A DNA stretch of 64,000 nt from Montifringilla adamsi. Taxonomy: Eukaryota > Chordata > Aves > Passeriformes > Passeridae. The notes below the pieces were generated by a model that saw nothing but the letters and a program-made list of their open reading frames with translations, searched no databases and was not told the DNA's origin. Positions 25,315-36,714 of this stretch are shown here, piece after piece (positions within the stretch are counted from its first letter, which is position 1; each line of letters starts with the position of its first letter). The position numbers and the translations under genes are program-made. Where the stretch lies: contig JAGGNK010011336.1 in assembly GCA_017590115.1 (NCBI GenBank), forward strand, positions 1,550,001-1,614,000, given 5' to 3'.

Positions 25315-25431
25315 ACTTATTTTTTATCTGCTTTCCCCCCTGCCCACTGAAAGACTTATTTTTTATCTGCTTTCCCCCCTGCCCACTGAAAGACTTATTT
25401 TTTATCTGCTTTCCCCCCTGCCCACTGAAAG
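25315..25431. repeat. Perfect 39-bp minisatellite, three copies
   Basis: Three identical 39-base units run head to tail at 25315-25353, 25354-25392 and 25393-25431, each from 'acttatttttt' to 'cccactgaaag'. Because 39 is a multiple of three, both strands show repeating 13-residue shadow peptides inside open frames. There are no spacers, so this is not a CRISPR-like array. Perfect identity implies recent expansion. Confidence 0.95.
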
Positions 25432-28261
25432 AGAAAGGGGCAGGTGGTTTATTTTTAGGCTCCTGTTCCTGCTGCAAATGCAAGAAAAGCCATTTTTCCC
25501 AAAGCTGGCTGGAGCTTTGTCTGCTGGGACTGCTGTGGGAACCTCTGTCTGCTCCAGCTATGGGAAAATGGGGCTTGGAGAGGGTTTTGGGGACCAGGAA
25601 ATTATTTGTGGGTGGCCAAATGAGGGTTGGGGTAGCTCAGCATTATCATTGCAGGGCAGTCATCAGGGGCTTTCTCACAGGGAGGTCTGCAAAGATTAAT
25701 TGGGTGCTGCTGCAGCACCTCATCAGAAGAGGGCCTTTGGGTCTCTCCTCACAGCTGGTTTTGGAGTGGTGAGAGAGGGGGAAGAGCCCTGTGCCACCAC
25801 ATCAAGGTGCCCATGGGGAAGGGGCTCACATTCCTGAGCTGCTCCTCAGCTCTGCGGAGCAGGGATGGGCAGGGAAGCATCTCACTCCCTGATGCCACTG
25901 CTCTTCCCAATCCCATAATAATCTCCTGGGAGTGCAAGGACCAGTGCTGCACAAAGCCCTCAAGATGTGGGTGCACAGCGGCTTTAGAGAGGCAGGAGAC
26001 TGTTGTAAGTTTTACTCCTTTCCTGCCATTCCTGATGCATGATTTACCTCTGCTGCTGCCAGATGTGGAAATGCCTGGGTGGGAATGGCTGCCAATACCC
26101 CAAACTCCGTGCCCGAGTGGCAGGGGCCAGGTGTGGGTGTCACTTGCAAGGGTGTCACTTGCAAGGTGAAGCACAGCATCGTTTGGGACACCCCTGCAAT
26201 GACTTCTGTCCTCTCTCAGTTCCACGACAGCTTTTTGCAATTCCCCAGTCTACCTTCTCCTTTACCATCCTAAACAACTGTCCATCCTGAAGCCATCCCT
26301 TCATTTTTAGTGACCGCCTTATCCAGCCCATGACATGTGGCTCCAGCAAGCTCCCTTCCTGGAGAAACCCCCCCTCTGCTTCCCAGCTTTAATCTCCAGT
26401 GGGAGGACTTTGATTTTCTTGGCAGCTTTTGTGCCTCTGTAGAGGCCAGTGGCAGTATGGGACAGCTCACCCTTCCCTGTGCTTTTTGAGCCCTTCAGGT
26501 TTGTGAGGCAGGACTTCCTTTTGCAAAAGCCCTGTCAACTCTCCCCGGATAATTAATTGCATTCTTTGATATAGTTTCTGGTCATGTGGCCAGCACAGAA
26601 ACGAGGTACAGACACCAAGAAACCTCCTGAATGCATTTTTTAATGTCCTGTGGAAAAGCAGAGCAGCTGCCCCAGTCCAGGAGCTGTTTGCAGCACTCTT
26701 GCTGGTGAGGATGCAAAACCTTCCCGTGCATTAAGTGCTGCACAGCCTCACAGCAGCTTCTCACCTTGCCTGGACCCCTTAATCCCCATGCCAGTGGATT
26801 TAATACCCCTGTATTAAAGAAGGCAGCTTATGGAGAGGCTGCTGGGAATTTATTAGCTGGGCTCTTGGGAGGCAGAGCCTATAAAATAGAAACTTAACTT
26901 TGAACAGCATGCTGGTCAAAGGAGTTTAAATCATACCTAGCAATCTACATCCTCCAACTCTTCACCTCTAAGGCTGATCATCAGTGGAAGCAGCTACATC
27001 CATGAGATCCCAGCAAGGGATCAGAGCCACTCTGGAACCCTGGGCATGAGTGGGGGCCAGAACAGTTGCTTTAGATGATTTACAGAGTTAGTGGCAGAGT
27101 GGTAGAATTAGCTGATTTATTTAAAAATAATAGAAAAAAAAAAAAAACCACACCAGAATGATGAGAGGAGTTGCATTACACTGCTTTTGGTTTTTGCTAA
27201 ATGTAAACAACAGCACATGTTATTTTAGAATTTAGTTTTGTTAGTAATACTGCGAGATGCACTGAGAGCACCTTCCTGGTGCAAAGACTTTCCAGACACC
27301 TGTGAGGCACCAGCAACTCTCAATTAGGCACAGGAAGGAAAGGCAGTGGTCCAAAAATTCAGTCAATCCAGTTTTAGGCTTCCTAATCCCAACTCAGAAG
27401 TGGTGAAGCCACATGAGAAGGCACTGATCCAGGATGAACTCGCTCTACCGGTTCAATTTTTCTTTTTTTTTTTAAACAGGCTTCCTTTGAAGCATCAGGC
27501 TTCACCCCAGATCAGGCACCAGCTCATCTGTATATCTAACCTCCTTCCAGAGTAGCCACAAACCCTTCCCCAATGAGAGACATCCAGCCAGCCCAAGCTG
27601 TGCACAGCTCAGGGAAAGGCAACACATTTGTGTCAGAAACCTTCAGTCACTCCCCCTGCCCCCTTGAATATCAAACAGCAGAGCTGACACTGCAAAGGTA
27701 GATATCAAATTGTAGTATCTGTTCCTGTCATGCCAAAGAGAAGCAGGAAAAGTAGCAGTGGCTGCCTGCAGGAGATCTGCTGACAGCACCAGGGCTTGGA
27801 GGATGCTCAGCACCGATGGCCAAGGGAATGACAGACCTCCCACTGCTTCCCTGGAACCCCAGAGACAGATCACTTGGATCTGCACTTCAAAGAAAGTGAG
27901 CTACCAAGACAAAAACAGGAACAACTGTGTGTGCAAGCCTGCTGGGTGCCTGTTGGCAGCCCTCCTTGCACTGGCAGGAGAAGAGAGCCACAGCCCAGGC
28001 ATCACAAAGGTGTACAGGGCTGCTCAGGACCTTCACCTGAACTTTTCCAGGGTAAAACCAAAGGAATTCAAGACAGGGTTGTGAGTAGCTGATCTGAGAG
28101 AATGTGGGAGCAAGACACATTTGCAGACACAAGACATCTGCATTTGGAATGGAGAATAGGAGAGAAACGCACGAGGAAATGGATACAGGAAGGAAGGAAC
28201 CAGCACATGCCCAATTCTTTTTTTCTCCCTTTCAAGTATCAGCCACAATGTGCCAGAGGTC
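25432..28261. other. Spacer, probably including the 3' UTR of the TspO-like gene
   Basis: No further coding exon is visible below the stop codon at 28262. The part nearest the stop should be 3' untranslated sequence of the minus-strand gene. A 15-base word (ggtgtcacttgcaag) is tandemly doubled near 26136-26166. Confidence 0.4.
27116..27121 (-). terminator. Candidate polyadenylation signal for the TspO-like gene
   Basis: TTTATT on plus, which is AATAAA on minus, lies about 1.1 kb past the stop codon. It is the first canonical hexamer I noticed downstream. Variant signals nearer the stop cannot be ruled out, so the 3' end is uncertain. Confidence 0.2.
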
Positions 28262-28383
28262 TCAGGCCACTGTGCCTGATGGACCTCGGGATTCTGATGC
28301 TTCCAGTGGTCTCTTCCAGTGTCTCCATGTGACTAGTCCCAGCCGAACAACAAAGATCAAGCACGTCAGAGCCAGCAGAACAA
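28262..28383 (-). CDS. TspO-like gene, terminal coding exon
   Basis: The acceptor is tttttccccag|TTGTTC. It completes V267, encodes the last hydrophobic segment (VLLALTCLIFVVRLGLVTW), then a basic tail RHWKRP and a short serine/glycine-rich end. It stops at TGA 28264-28262. Frame carries through from exon 6, which supports the whole model. Confidence 0.85.
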
Positions 28384-31300
28384 CTGGGGAAAAAACACAG
28401 AGGCATGTTAGAGCATTAAAAAAAGACAGTGCCTCTTGTCATACTTTAGCTCCCAGAACAGGGGCATTCAGGCAAAGAGAAAAAACCCCAAAATCACCTG
28501 TACAGTATCCATTACCCCCAGAGTTACACCTCTGAGTTTTACTGCTATACAGTGAAACTTGCCCAATGCTTCCAGGTCAAGGAATGTCTAAAAATGAGGA
28601 GGCTTCCTGGACACAGGAGTTAAAATCCATTACATTAACAAAATAATCCAAGAATAGTTGAACTATATAAAGAAACATGTACGAGTTTGGGAAAAGCACA
28701 TTCTCGTCCTACCAGCCAAACAAGCTGAACCACTAAGAATGAAGTTTTGCCGGTAAGAAATGTACCTACTGCAGGAACAGAGCTGCCTGCCAGAGACACC
28801 TCCACATTCCTGGTGGCCACAGCCGTCAGGAGACGAGCCTCCAGTGCCCCCATGGCTGTGGCAGACAAGCTTTGCCAAGTCCTGCCGGGTGCTTCAGACA
28901 TGGCCGGGCTCCAGCTGCACTTACAGCAAAGAGAACTGTACTGGAGCAGCTCCAGTGGTGATGCCAGTCCAGAATTTAGCTTTGGCCACTGGTATGTGGC
29001 AGTGGGAAGGCTGAAGGGTGGGAACATGCTCCCTTCTGCTGACCCCGTGATGGGAATAGGCATCTCAAACTGTTTCAGCAGGATTCAGAGTTCACACAGC
29101 TCAGTGCCTTTCATGCCAGCACAAAACTGCTCATAATGGTACAGCTTCTGCCAGACTGTGATTGTACAGAATTTGGACAGCTTAAGCTCTTTTACCATGG
29201 ATGACTACACTCAATTCTGCTACAGTGGCTGGCAGCAACCAGATAATCCCAGGAAAACTTGTTAAGGCTAGCCTGGGCTCTGCATGGGAGAGGAGAATGT
29301 GAAGCCCTCCGTGGGTCAGAAGCTCATGCACTGCTCCAGTATGTCCAACAATACAGGGCAAATAGAAGTCCACAGCCTTCATCCCAGCTCTGCTTTTCCT
29401 TTCCTGCCTTGCATCAGATAGAGCTGCTGGAGGAGCCAAGTGGGTGATGGAGGATTACAGGACAAACATATTGCACTGGGAAGTGAACTTGAGACAGCAC
29501 AAGCTTTGGGTTCAGCCCCGAGGCTCATGGGCACTGATTTCTGCTCTGCTCTCTCCTTAGCAAAACAAATACCTTCAAATATGTCCCTAGTTCTGCTTTT
29601 AACAAATAATGCTTTTCAACTGGCAAGTCTCTCTGCACCCGGTACAGAGGAAGATGTGTTTACAGGCCTTCTTTTACAGGACTCACCTATAAAAACATCA
29701 TTGGTCAGTGGGGATGAAAACGAGCCGCTCCTGCACACGCTGCCAGTCAGAGCTGCTATCACCACTGGGTAGACTGTCAGGTTATAGCGCACATACTTGT
29801 CAAGAAGGTAGTTTTCTAGATAAAACCTGTGAAGAAAAAGAGTGACCAAAGTAAAATTTTTTTTCTGTATTTTGTTTTCCATTCCCTAAGAAAATAATTG
29901 GACAGAGAATGAGGGGTTTTGTGGGCCGGCTGGGACAAGAGTCCAAAATTTTTCATTTACTAATATTCAAAAAGTTCATAAATAATTTATTTAAGGTAAC
30001 TTTAGGGAAAAATAAAGCCATGTTTCATATGGTTTCTGTATCACACCTTCAGCTGTAAACCTAAGGCATGTTGTGCTCATGCAAGTCACAGAAACGTTCC
30101 TGGCCCACAATACTTATTGGCATTGCCAAGGTCAGGGGATAAAAGCTTTGGCCAGACTCCCAGTTCATCTGCCATGAGTTATAACAGAGGCCTTTGTACT
30201 TGGTGTTGGGAGAGGGACAAGTGATGAGTGAATTGGAACAGCTGGTCACCATTGGTGACTGGTGGACGGGGTTTCTGAGGCTCGGTGGGGACCCTTGGGG
30301 TTGCTTACCATATCACCAGGCCGAGAGCCAGGATGCTCAGGGAAGCAGTGGTTGCTTTCTCATTGGGCACGTCCCACTTGTAGATCAGCACGACGGCGAA
30401 GTTGAGCAGCGTGGCGATGCTGGTCCATGTCACGTACAGGGCCAGCCCGTTCTGCACCTGCCACGCAGCACAGCAAGAGGACAAGAGTGACACACTCTGT
30501 TTGCCTTTGGTGACCCCTAGGCCCCGGTGCAGTTAAGCCAGACTCCTGGACCTAGCAGCAGGAAAAGTCCCTCAACACAGAGAAAAGGTGAAGCCTTGGA
30601 GTCCTGAGGGGCTCCAGAGGTCCAGCCCAGCTATGTGTTACACTGGGTAGAACATAGCCCAGCTATGTGTTATGTGTTTCAGGAAGCGCCAAGAACAGAG
30701 CCCATTCCCAGCTTGTGCCAAGAGATGTAGATTCCTTTCCAGAAGGTCTGCTAGGAACTTTTCTGTGCATGGCAGAAATCTTTCCTTAGCCATGTTCTGC
30801 CACTGGATCTTTCACTTTTGATACCTCCAGCACTGCACAGAGCTTGTTTTTATTTATCATGTGCCCACAGCACAGCTTCTCAAAATCCACCTACCAGAAT
30901 GCGGATGAGCCAGAGGTCAGCTTTGTGAGCCTTCACAAACCACGAGGAATGGATGCTCAAGGCTCGGTGGGAAACAAAAAGGGAGGCACACGTGGTAAGA
31001 GAGAGGACTGCCAGGAACACCAGGGCTGGAAGGAGGTATCTAGGACAAAGAACACGTACACACACAATAGACATCACATTTTTCTCAGTGGTGTCACAAT
31101 GCCCTAATTTGTAGCTTTAGTGTTTGGCCCTTACAGGCCCTAAGTCGATCAGCCTTTAATAAAGGTAATACTACACATAGCCCTCATTTTGACATATTGC
31201 TGTTGCTGTTTTACTCTGTTAATCATGAAGTTGTTTTCCTGACTGCAAGTGATGTCTTCACCTCTTGGCAGTGGTGCTCTCATAAGCCCTTAATGTGACC

Positions 31301-33284
31301 ATCATTATGGAAACCATCCAAGGCAAGGAGCTTAACTGCATTAATGAAGAGAGGCATGGCTCCTGTCTTACCTGTGCAGGTAAAAATGTAGAACAGCAGC
31401 TTTGAGGAGATCTTAGACTTCAACGACCAATCTGTTTCATGGGCAAGATGACAATATAATGCAAAACCCCCAAACTTTTATGAAGGCTACCTTTTGGCAA
31501 AGCCTGGCATAGAGTTTTACAGGCGTGATTAAGTGTTCACACACAAAGGGAAAAAAACAGTACTGGGGCAATCCCATCAAGAGTGTTAAAAAGTATTTGT
31601 AACAGAAGACAACTTACTCTCGGTCCCACAGAAAGAGCCATCCAACATTGAGGCCATTATTCAGACACCATGCCATATAAAAAGGTGTTGGCAGCAAGTC
31701 TGGCTTTATGAAGACATATCCAAGTTCATTCCTGCCAGGAGAAAGTGGGTATGGAGAGAGGAAAACAATGCCTCCATTGACCAAGCAAACCTTTCTGGCC
31801 TCATTTTCCTTATATTAGGAGGGACTTTACATTGGGATTAAACATTTTGGCTTAAATCAGACTATTTCTCCTCTGTGTCCTTCTCTGATACAATACAGAA
31901 ATACCTGTGGCTTTCCCTGTCAGGCAGTTATTAATCTTATAGCCTCAGGAAAATTTCCAGTCCAGTTCAACAAACCAAGAGACTCCCCAGTGCTGGTTGT
32001 TTGATCACTAACAGAAAGTAAACCCAAAACATTAGCTCTGTAATCCATTAATTTTGCCCCTGTGGATTCTCAGCCTCTAGCAGTGAGTAAGTGCAGGTAC
32101 TGGGTAAATCTGTCAGATTCCCTGAATTGCTGGAAATGAAGCCTCATAGAGGAGTTTACACACTTTGATACCCGTCCACACTTTAGAGGAGTTCATGTAC
32201 ACCTGCAAACTGCTTCCCAGCTTTGGATGCTGGACATAAGAGATGCTCCAGCCACAGAGCTTCAACATGTCAAGTCAAGATAGATGGGAATGGGTTTGCT
32301 CTTGCTAGAAACCCCTGAAAGGAAGGTAAGAGACTGAGCTACTCCAAAAGGGAAGAGTCACTGTCCCTTGTCATTTACACTCTAAAGAATAAATAGGGAA
32401 AATACCTTCGACAGATCCCTGACAAGGCGTAGAGGAGCCAGGCGAGCTGCCAGGCGTAGATGACATTCCAGATGAGGAAAGTCCAGCCAGCTGGGGTGAA
32501 ATCAGTGCTGTACTTGGCCGAGATGTTTCCAGGGGTTGTCCTGAACAGACCTGTGGAATGTTATTGCAGGCAAAAATGTTATTGCATCCAGAGGATGGGG
32601 AAAGACTGCTGGTTTTCCTTAACCTTCAATATTCCTCCCTGCCTCAGTGGGTTCAAGGATGACGAGACCACGCCCTTGGTGCAAACCAGCCATGTGCTGC
32701 TGTTGGTTTAGACATCCATTTTGGGATCACTGTCCCTTATTGTAAACACCATGCACCTACCCTCTTAGACAGAACCAGAAAAAACAGCTGTCTGTGTGAT
32801 CCAGAGGATGGCATGATGGCCCTTCCTGGCAGATTCAGCCAGGTAGTGTTCAAATGCAGCACCACTGTCGTCTACAAACCCACAGCAGCATCCTGAACAT
32901 CTTCCACCAGGGATACAAGGGTCTGCAAAGACTGCCTTTCAGCCACCATTAGATCCAGGTTCAGCAGGGACATTATTTGGATTTCAAGGGACTGGAGAGG
33001 GTTCATTTGTCTGTAAACCTGGAGGATGTGCCAGCTACTTCCACCTTTCACAGAACAAGGTGTATTTGGAGAGTTGGTGAGGTAGAAAACACATCTATCC
33101 CATCTAAGCCACCTTGTATCATTGCATGATATAAAGCATGAAACCCACCTCTGAATGAAGGAAATTTGCTTGCATTACCTTTGAAAGTCCCAGTGGCATT
33201 TCCAGCATTCATTATCACCATGACCGTGAAAGTAGCCAGAGACAGAAACATCACCAAAATCTTCAACTTATGTAGGGCATCCAT
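28262..33284 (-). CDS. TspO/MBR-like tryptophan-rich multi-pass membrane protein, 7 coding exons
   Basis: Joining 33284-33179, 32550-32406, 31731-31618, 31039-30895, 30457-30309, 29826-29687 and 28383-28262 gives an uninterrupted 306-residue protein. All six introns are GT-AG. Residues 54-67 read TPAGWTFLIWNVIY, which matches the P-[AP]-G-[WY]-x-F-x-I-W-x-x-I-Y signature of tryptophan-rich TspO/MBR-related proteins. By eye there are about eight hydrophobic segments: 8-28, 58-79, 100-120, 123-147, 164-197 (long; could be read differently), 206-228, 233-252 and 264-285. Possible N-glycosylation sites NAT (29-31) and NIS (44-46) lie in the first loop. The C-terminus is basic (RHWKRP) and probably cytosolic. 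Classical TSPO binds cholesterol and porphyrins at the mitochondrial outer membrane, but at 306 residues this is not TSPO itself, and its substrate and location are unknown. The ATG has A at -3 and G at +4. I recognise no human gene symbol for it. Confidence 0.88.
29687..29826 (-). CDS. TspO-like gene, coding exon 6
   Basis: The acceptor is ttcttcacag|GTTTTA and the donor TATAG|gtgagt. It completes W220, encodes residues 221-266 (YLENYLLDKYVRYNLTVYP and a hydrophobic stretch) and ends one base into codon 267. Confidence 0.85.
30309..30457 (-). CDS. TspO-like gene, coding exon 5
   Basis: The acceptor is cgtggcag|GTGCAG and the donor ATATG|gtaagc. It encodes residues 171-219, including VQNGLALYVTWTSIATLLNF, which looks like the most conserved core of the protein. 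It ends two bases into the tryptophan codon 220. GC content is higher than in the neighbouring introns. Confidence 0.88.
30624..30672. repeat. 17-base direct repeat inside intron 4
   Basis: agcccagctatgtgtta occurs at about 30624-30640 and again at about 30656-30672, with no mismatch and 15 bases between copies. It is a minor local duplication. Confidence 0.7.
30895..31039 (-). CDS. TspO-like gene, coding exon 4
   Basis: The acceptor is ttgtcctag|ATACC and the donor ATTCTG|gtaggt. It encodes residues 122-170. The hydrophobic segment YLLPALVFLAVLSL is followed by a polar loop, then the start of the next helix. It ends in phase 0. Confidence 0.85.
31618..31731 (-). CDS. TspO-like gene, coding exon 3
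   Basis: The acceptor is tcctggcag|GAATG and the donor CCGAGA|gtaagt. It encodes residues 84-121, including the polar intramembrane run AWCLNNGLNVGW, and ends two bases into codon 122. Confidence 0.85.
32406..32550 (-). CDS. TspO-like gene, coding exon 2
   Basis: The acceptor is cattccacag|GTCTG and the donor CGAAG|gtattt. It completes codon 36, encodes residues 37-83 including the TPAGW..IW..IY signature, and ends two bases into codon 84. Confidence 0.85.
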
Positions 33285-33290
33285 CTTACT
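33179..33290 (-). CDS. TspO-like gene, first coding exon (with 6 bases of 5' UTR)
   Basis: The acceptor 'tgtttcag' ends at 33291, so the exon opens with AGTAAG just before the ATG at 33284-33282. It encodes residues 1-35 plus one base of codon 36. The donor is AAAG|gtaatg. A frame extending upstream to 33299 would cross this acceptor and is not used. An untranslated exon must therefore lie upstream. Confidence 0.8.
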
Positions 33291-34937
33291 CTGAAACACA
33301 TTAGAGATATTGTTGGCTTATCCTAAAGGAAGCCTGGATTTGTTCCACATCCCAGAGATTGTTTTAGAAATAATGTTGTAAATTCACAAATTTTAACTGC
33401 CAACTTTTATTTGTGGAGTTTTCATTAGAACTAAAAAGGCCTTTGCATGGGCTAGGAGCATCTCCCTTTGACGAGATCTTGTGAGGTTGCAGAATGGAAA
33501 TGGGAAGCTTTAGGAGAGCCACCTGCTCTGCCACCCTCCATTGCAAGAGCCATAACTTAGGTTTGCCTAAGGTTTTCACAAAGGCCTAAATAATTAGCCC
33601 ACAAATTAGCTTATCTGCCATCACTGTTTTACTGAAGCAAACAGGCTTATCAATTTTGCCCACTCTAGGAAGCAAATATGAAAATGTTGAAGTCTTCACT
33701 TAGCAGCCAAGTGTCTTTTAGTTCAACATAACTTCTCACAGTTACCTCTCTAATCCTATAACTCTGACAAATTAACTTCCTTTCATGGTGGTATTACCCC
33801 CTCATCTACTGGCTGCAAATAAGCTTTAACTGCTTTAGCACATCTCAAGAACTTTATAGACTATAAAATCCACATTCTACAAGTTTTCAAAGTTAGTAAG
33901 TAGTGGCTTGAGCTTTCCCAAGAAATTTCCATTAGTCCAGCATTTATTCTATGCCAGAAAAGTTTAGTGCCACCTCTAAGAGTAAGCACACATGCACCCA
34001 GCTATAGGCAACAGCTTTATTTCTCCTCACAGCTCAGCACTTGAGCTGCTTTCTCTCTAGAGTGGCACCTCAATGCTTTCCAGGGTTGGCAGGAGTAACA
34101 GCTGAGTTGTTTCACATTGCTCAGTCTTGAACAATAAATTCCAGTTCCCACTTCAGTGAATTGTTTTATAGTTCCAGGCTTTGTTCACAGAACGGGTTGC
34201 ATCCAGACACGTCACAAGGAAGTGGGAAGGGAGGTTCTGTTTTCTGTGAGTCTGTACAAGTTTTTTCCCTTTTCAGTTCTATCTTAACAGAAAAAACACC
34301 CTTTTAAAAAGTAAAAATTAAAATCCTATGTGGAAGAATGCAAGATATGAAATCCCAACTAAATTTATGTCAGTCAAATCGCAGAACAACATGTTGTCTT
34401 CAACAGATACACTGGATTAGCAAATTCTGAAAAGAAAATTCCACTATTGTACTATTGTGTTGTACAATTATATTGTACTATTAGAGATATAATTTCTGGC
34501 TCAGGAGATAACTGACATGCAGGCCTCTGAAAGCCATGAAAATGTAGAAGAAAAATATCACTGTACACTTGTCAATGATCAAGGAAAGAATACAAGAACA
34601 GGACATTTTCCTGCTCCAGTACATGGGACTAGCTTGTCCTGTGATCTCCCTGTCAGGCCAAATCTCTGACCTCCCATAGTCCTGTAGTTGACTTCAGCAT
34701 CACATTTCTTTTTCATTAGCATATTTGGAAGAACCTTGATTGCACAGCTTCAGAGAGACCCGTGTGTGCTTACAGAAGTCTAGGAGGAAAGCCTTATTAA
34801 ACAGGTCAATAGTTTCACTAGTGTCTCTCACCTCCTGCCTCCCTCTAACTTACTGCTTGCAATAAATGTCTGCAACATTTCCTGCCTGCAGTCTCCAGTC
34901 ACAAACACCCATTAGTAGAATCAGAAATATTACTCAC
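33291..34937 (-). other. Probable first intron of the TspO-like gene
   Basis: If the first exon is as proposed, this 1.65-kb stretch is intron 1. It has AT-rich sequence, no repeat family I recognise and no coding. A local TTGTACTATTGTG/TTGTACTATTA word repeat occurs near 34448-34481. Confidence 0.35.
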
Positions 34938-35030
34938 AGGAATCCACACAGGCTTTATGGCAGCGTTTTACAGCTGTGGTTCAGCTCCAAGCAGCGCTGG
35001 GGAGTCTCCGCCTCCTAACCTTATCTAAAG
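34938..35030 (-). promoter_or_regulatory. Candidate untranslated first exon and promoter of the TspO-like gene
   Basis: Read on minus, the stretch contains a GC-rich patch (ggaggcggagactcc) near 35005-35020 and ends in a strong donor, ATTCCT|gtgagt, with the exon edge at 34938. About 110 bases further upstream lies the palindrome ccaattgg (about 35139-35146), which gives a CCAAT box on both strands. This fits the need for an upstream exon implied by the acceptor at 33291. The start site itself cannot be read from sequence alone. Confidence 0.35.
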
Positions 35031-35455
35031 AGATTTCATACAACTCTCAGCAGATTAATAATCACTTATTATTATTAAAAGAAAAATAAAAACTCACAGA
35101 AGTTAGACATGCTTTCTGTCTGTGTGCTGCTGCAGCCTCCAATTGGCCAAAGCCTCCCAAAAACAAGCACTTATGCAAGAGAAATGTGATTACTTAACCA
35201 AAGCCTTTTATAACAGCCAGACATTTCGTATAACATTGCATGTTTCCAACTTGTTGGCAGACAGTAGCTAATGAGTGCATGCTCTGGGCTCTTGCCTGCT
35301 TTGTCCTTCCTCATCCCTGCCAGGAGGAGGGAAACTGAACACTTAATGCAAAATCCTGCACCTCAAAATCTTAGTGCTCCCGAGTGGGAAATGCTGGCAG
35401 GGGGTGCTGGAGAAACAGACTGGATTTGGGGTTTGGGCAAGATGGAGATATAAAT

Positions 35456-35583
35456 GGTTTGAATTGGAAGGGAGCTGAAAGATCATGTGGCTCCAACAAC
35501 CCCCTGCCATGGGCAGGGACACCCCCACCAGACCAGGTTACTCAAAGCCCCATCCAGCCTGGCTTTAAACATTTCCAGCAGAT
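35456..35583 (-). mobile_element. CR1 LINE 3' fragment, antisense on plus
   Basis: The plus strand reads as the reverse of a CR1 3' end: 'aatggtttgaattggaaggg', 'ctccaacaaccccctgcc', 'atgggcagggacaccccc', 'agaccaggttactcaaagcc', 'catccagcctggctttaaac'. It is diverged and truncated. Confidence 0.88.
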
Positions 35584-35588
35584 ATAAT

Positions 35589-35665
35589 ACACAGAACCAC
35601 AGAAAAGTTTAGGTTGGAAAAGAACTCTAAGATCCAGTCTGACCATATACAACATAGATCCATAG
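35589..35665 (-). mobile_element. Second, older CR1-like fragment
   Basis: 'acagaaccacagaaaagttt' followed by 'aggttggaaaagaactctaa' and 'gatccagtctgacc' resembles the antisense start of another CR1 subfamily. It abuts the previous fragment in the same orientation, so one element may have landed beside or within the other. Confidence 0.6.
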
Positions 35666-36208
35666 TCTGGATCCTGTGAGCATCTTCAGATCTTCCTACA
35701 GCCCCAGATGGAGATTGGGTCACGAGTAAATTTTTGTTCTTTGATATAGAAAAGGCTCCTGCCCTGCAGTGCAAGCCCACCCCACAGAAGCAGTGCAAGC
35801 CATGCAAGCTGATCAGTCTCCACCTCTGTTTGCTACAGAACCACAGTCTCACCACATCCACTCCTTTCATTTTATATTTCTGCTTGTTTCCTCTCAAATT
35901 AAAACTTTTATGGCAATTTAAAATATTCTTCAGCATCAAAATGTTATTTACCTTGTGCAGCCACAGTGCTTACCAAGCAGACAGTCTGGCTGGGAACTTC
36001 CCCATGTCAAATATAAAGGCAGTGAATTAACTAGCAACTATCTTCACCCTTTGGAAACAACATCATGGGACTGGGAATTAACCCAGCTGGAGCTTCCTTG
36101 GCCACATTGAGATAGGGGTGGAAAGCCCACATGAACATGGATTTGCCAGCTGTGGGAAGTGCAGGGCATCCAGCCAGCACTGTTGCTGTCTATTTATCTG
36201 TGTAGGTG

Positions 36209-36258
36209 TGAGGTCCACCCTTTGAAGGCATTCTGAGGTCCACCCTTTGGAGGTATTC
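36209..36258. repeat. 25-bp tandem duplication
   Basis: Two adjacent 25-base units (36209-36233 and 36234-36258), each opening 'tgaggtccaccctttg', differ at two positions. Confidence 0.85.
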
Positions 36259-36714
36259 TGATGTGGAAACCAGTGGTTTAAGTATGATTATTTCTTATTA
36301 GCCAGAGAACATGTTGTGTTCTACACACGGATCAAAAACAAGAGCTGCTTGTGCATAGCATGTTCCTTGAAGAAGACAGAGGCCTGAGCTCACAGCATGG
36401 TGGCATTGGCATTTTTCTCTCCTTTTTTCACTTTGTGAACCCCCCAGATATGTACACAGTGACTCTCTCCATGTCCTAGAAACTACTTTCAAGTCCCAAG
36501 TTTATAAGCACTTGTTGCAGCAAGCCTGGGCTGAAGTACAAGCAGAACCATTACAAACACTGTATGGCCTTTGCTTCTAGCAGATAAAAATCTACAGTGC
36601 ATCTTTTTCCACACTGGAGCATCTCTTCTTTATGGCCCTCTTATACCTATCTAGTGTGTACAGGCATATATATGTCTTTACTCATCAGATAGTCCAAATG
36701 ACCTCAGCATGACG

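Noticed and set aside
25315..25431. CRISPR-like direct repeats
   Set aside because: The units touch with no spacers and the genome is vertebrate.
25121..25772. Two long plus-strand frames with a repeating 13-residue motif
   Set aside because: The repeat peptide comes from the perfect 39-bp minisatellite. Frames on both strands are open for the same reason.
1..28000. Possible PELI1 exons, expected upstream of LGALSL from human gene order
   Set aside because: No frame matched the PELI1 sequence as I remember it. The gene is probably outside the window.
33285..33299. Alternative start MFQSK upstream of the TspO-like ATG
   Set aside because: The five codons lie across a good splice acceptor (tgtttcag at 33291) and would be intronic.
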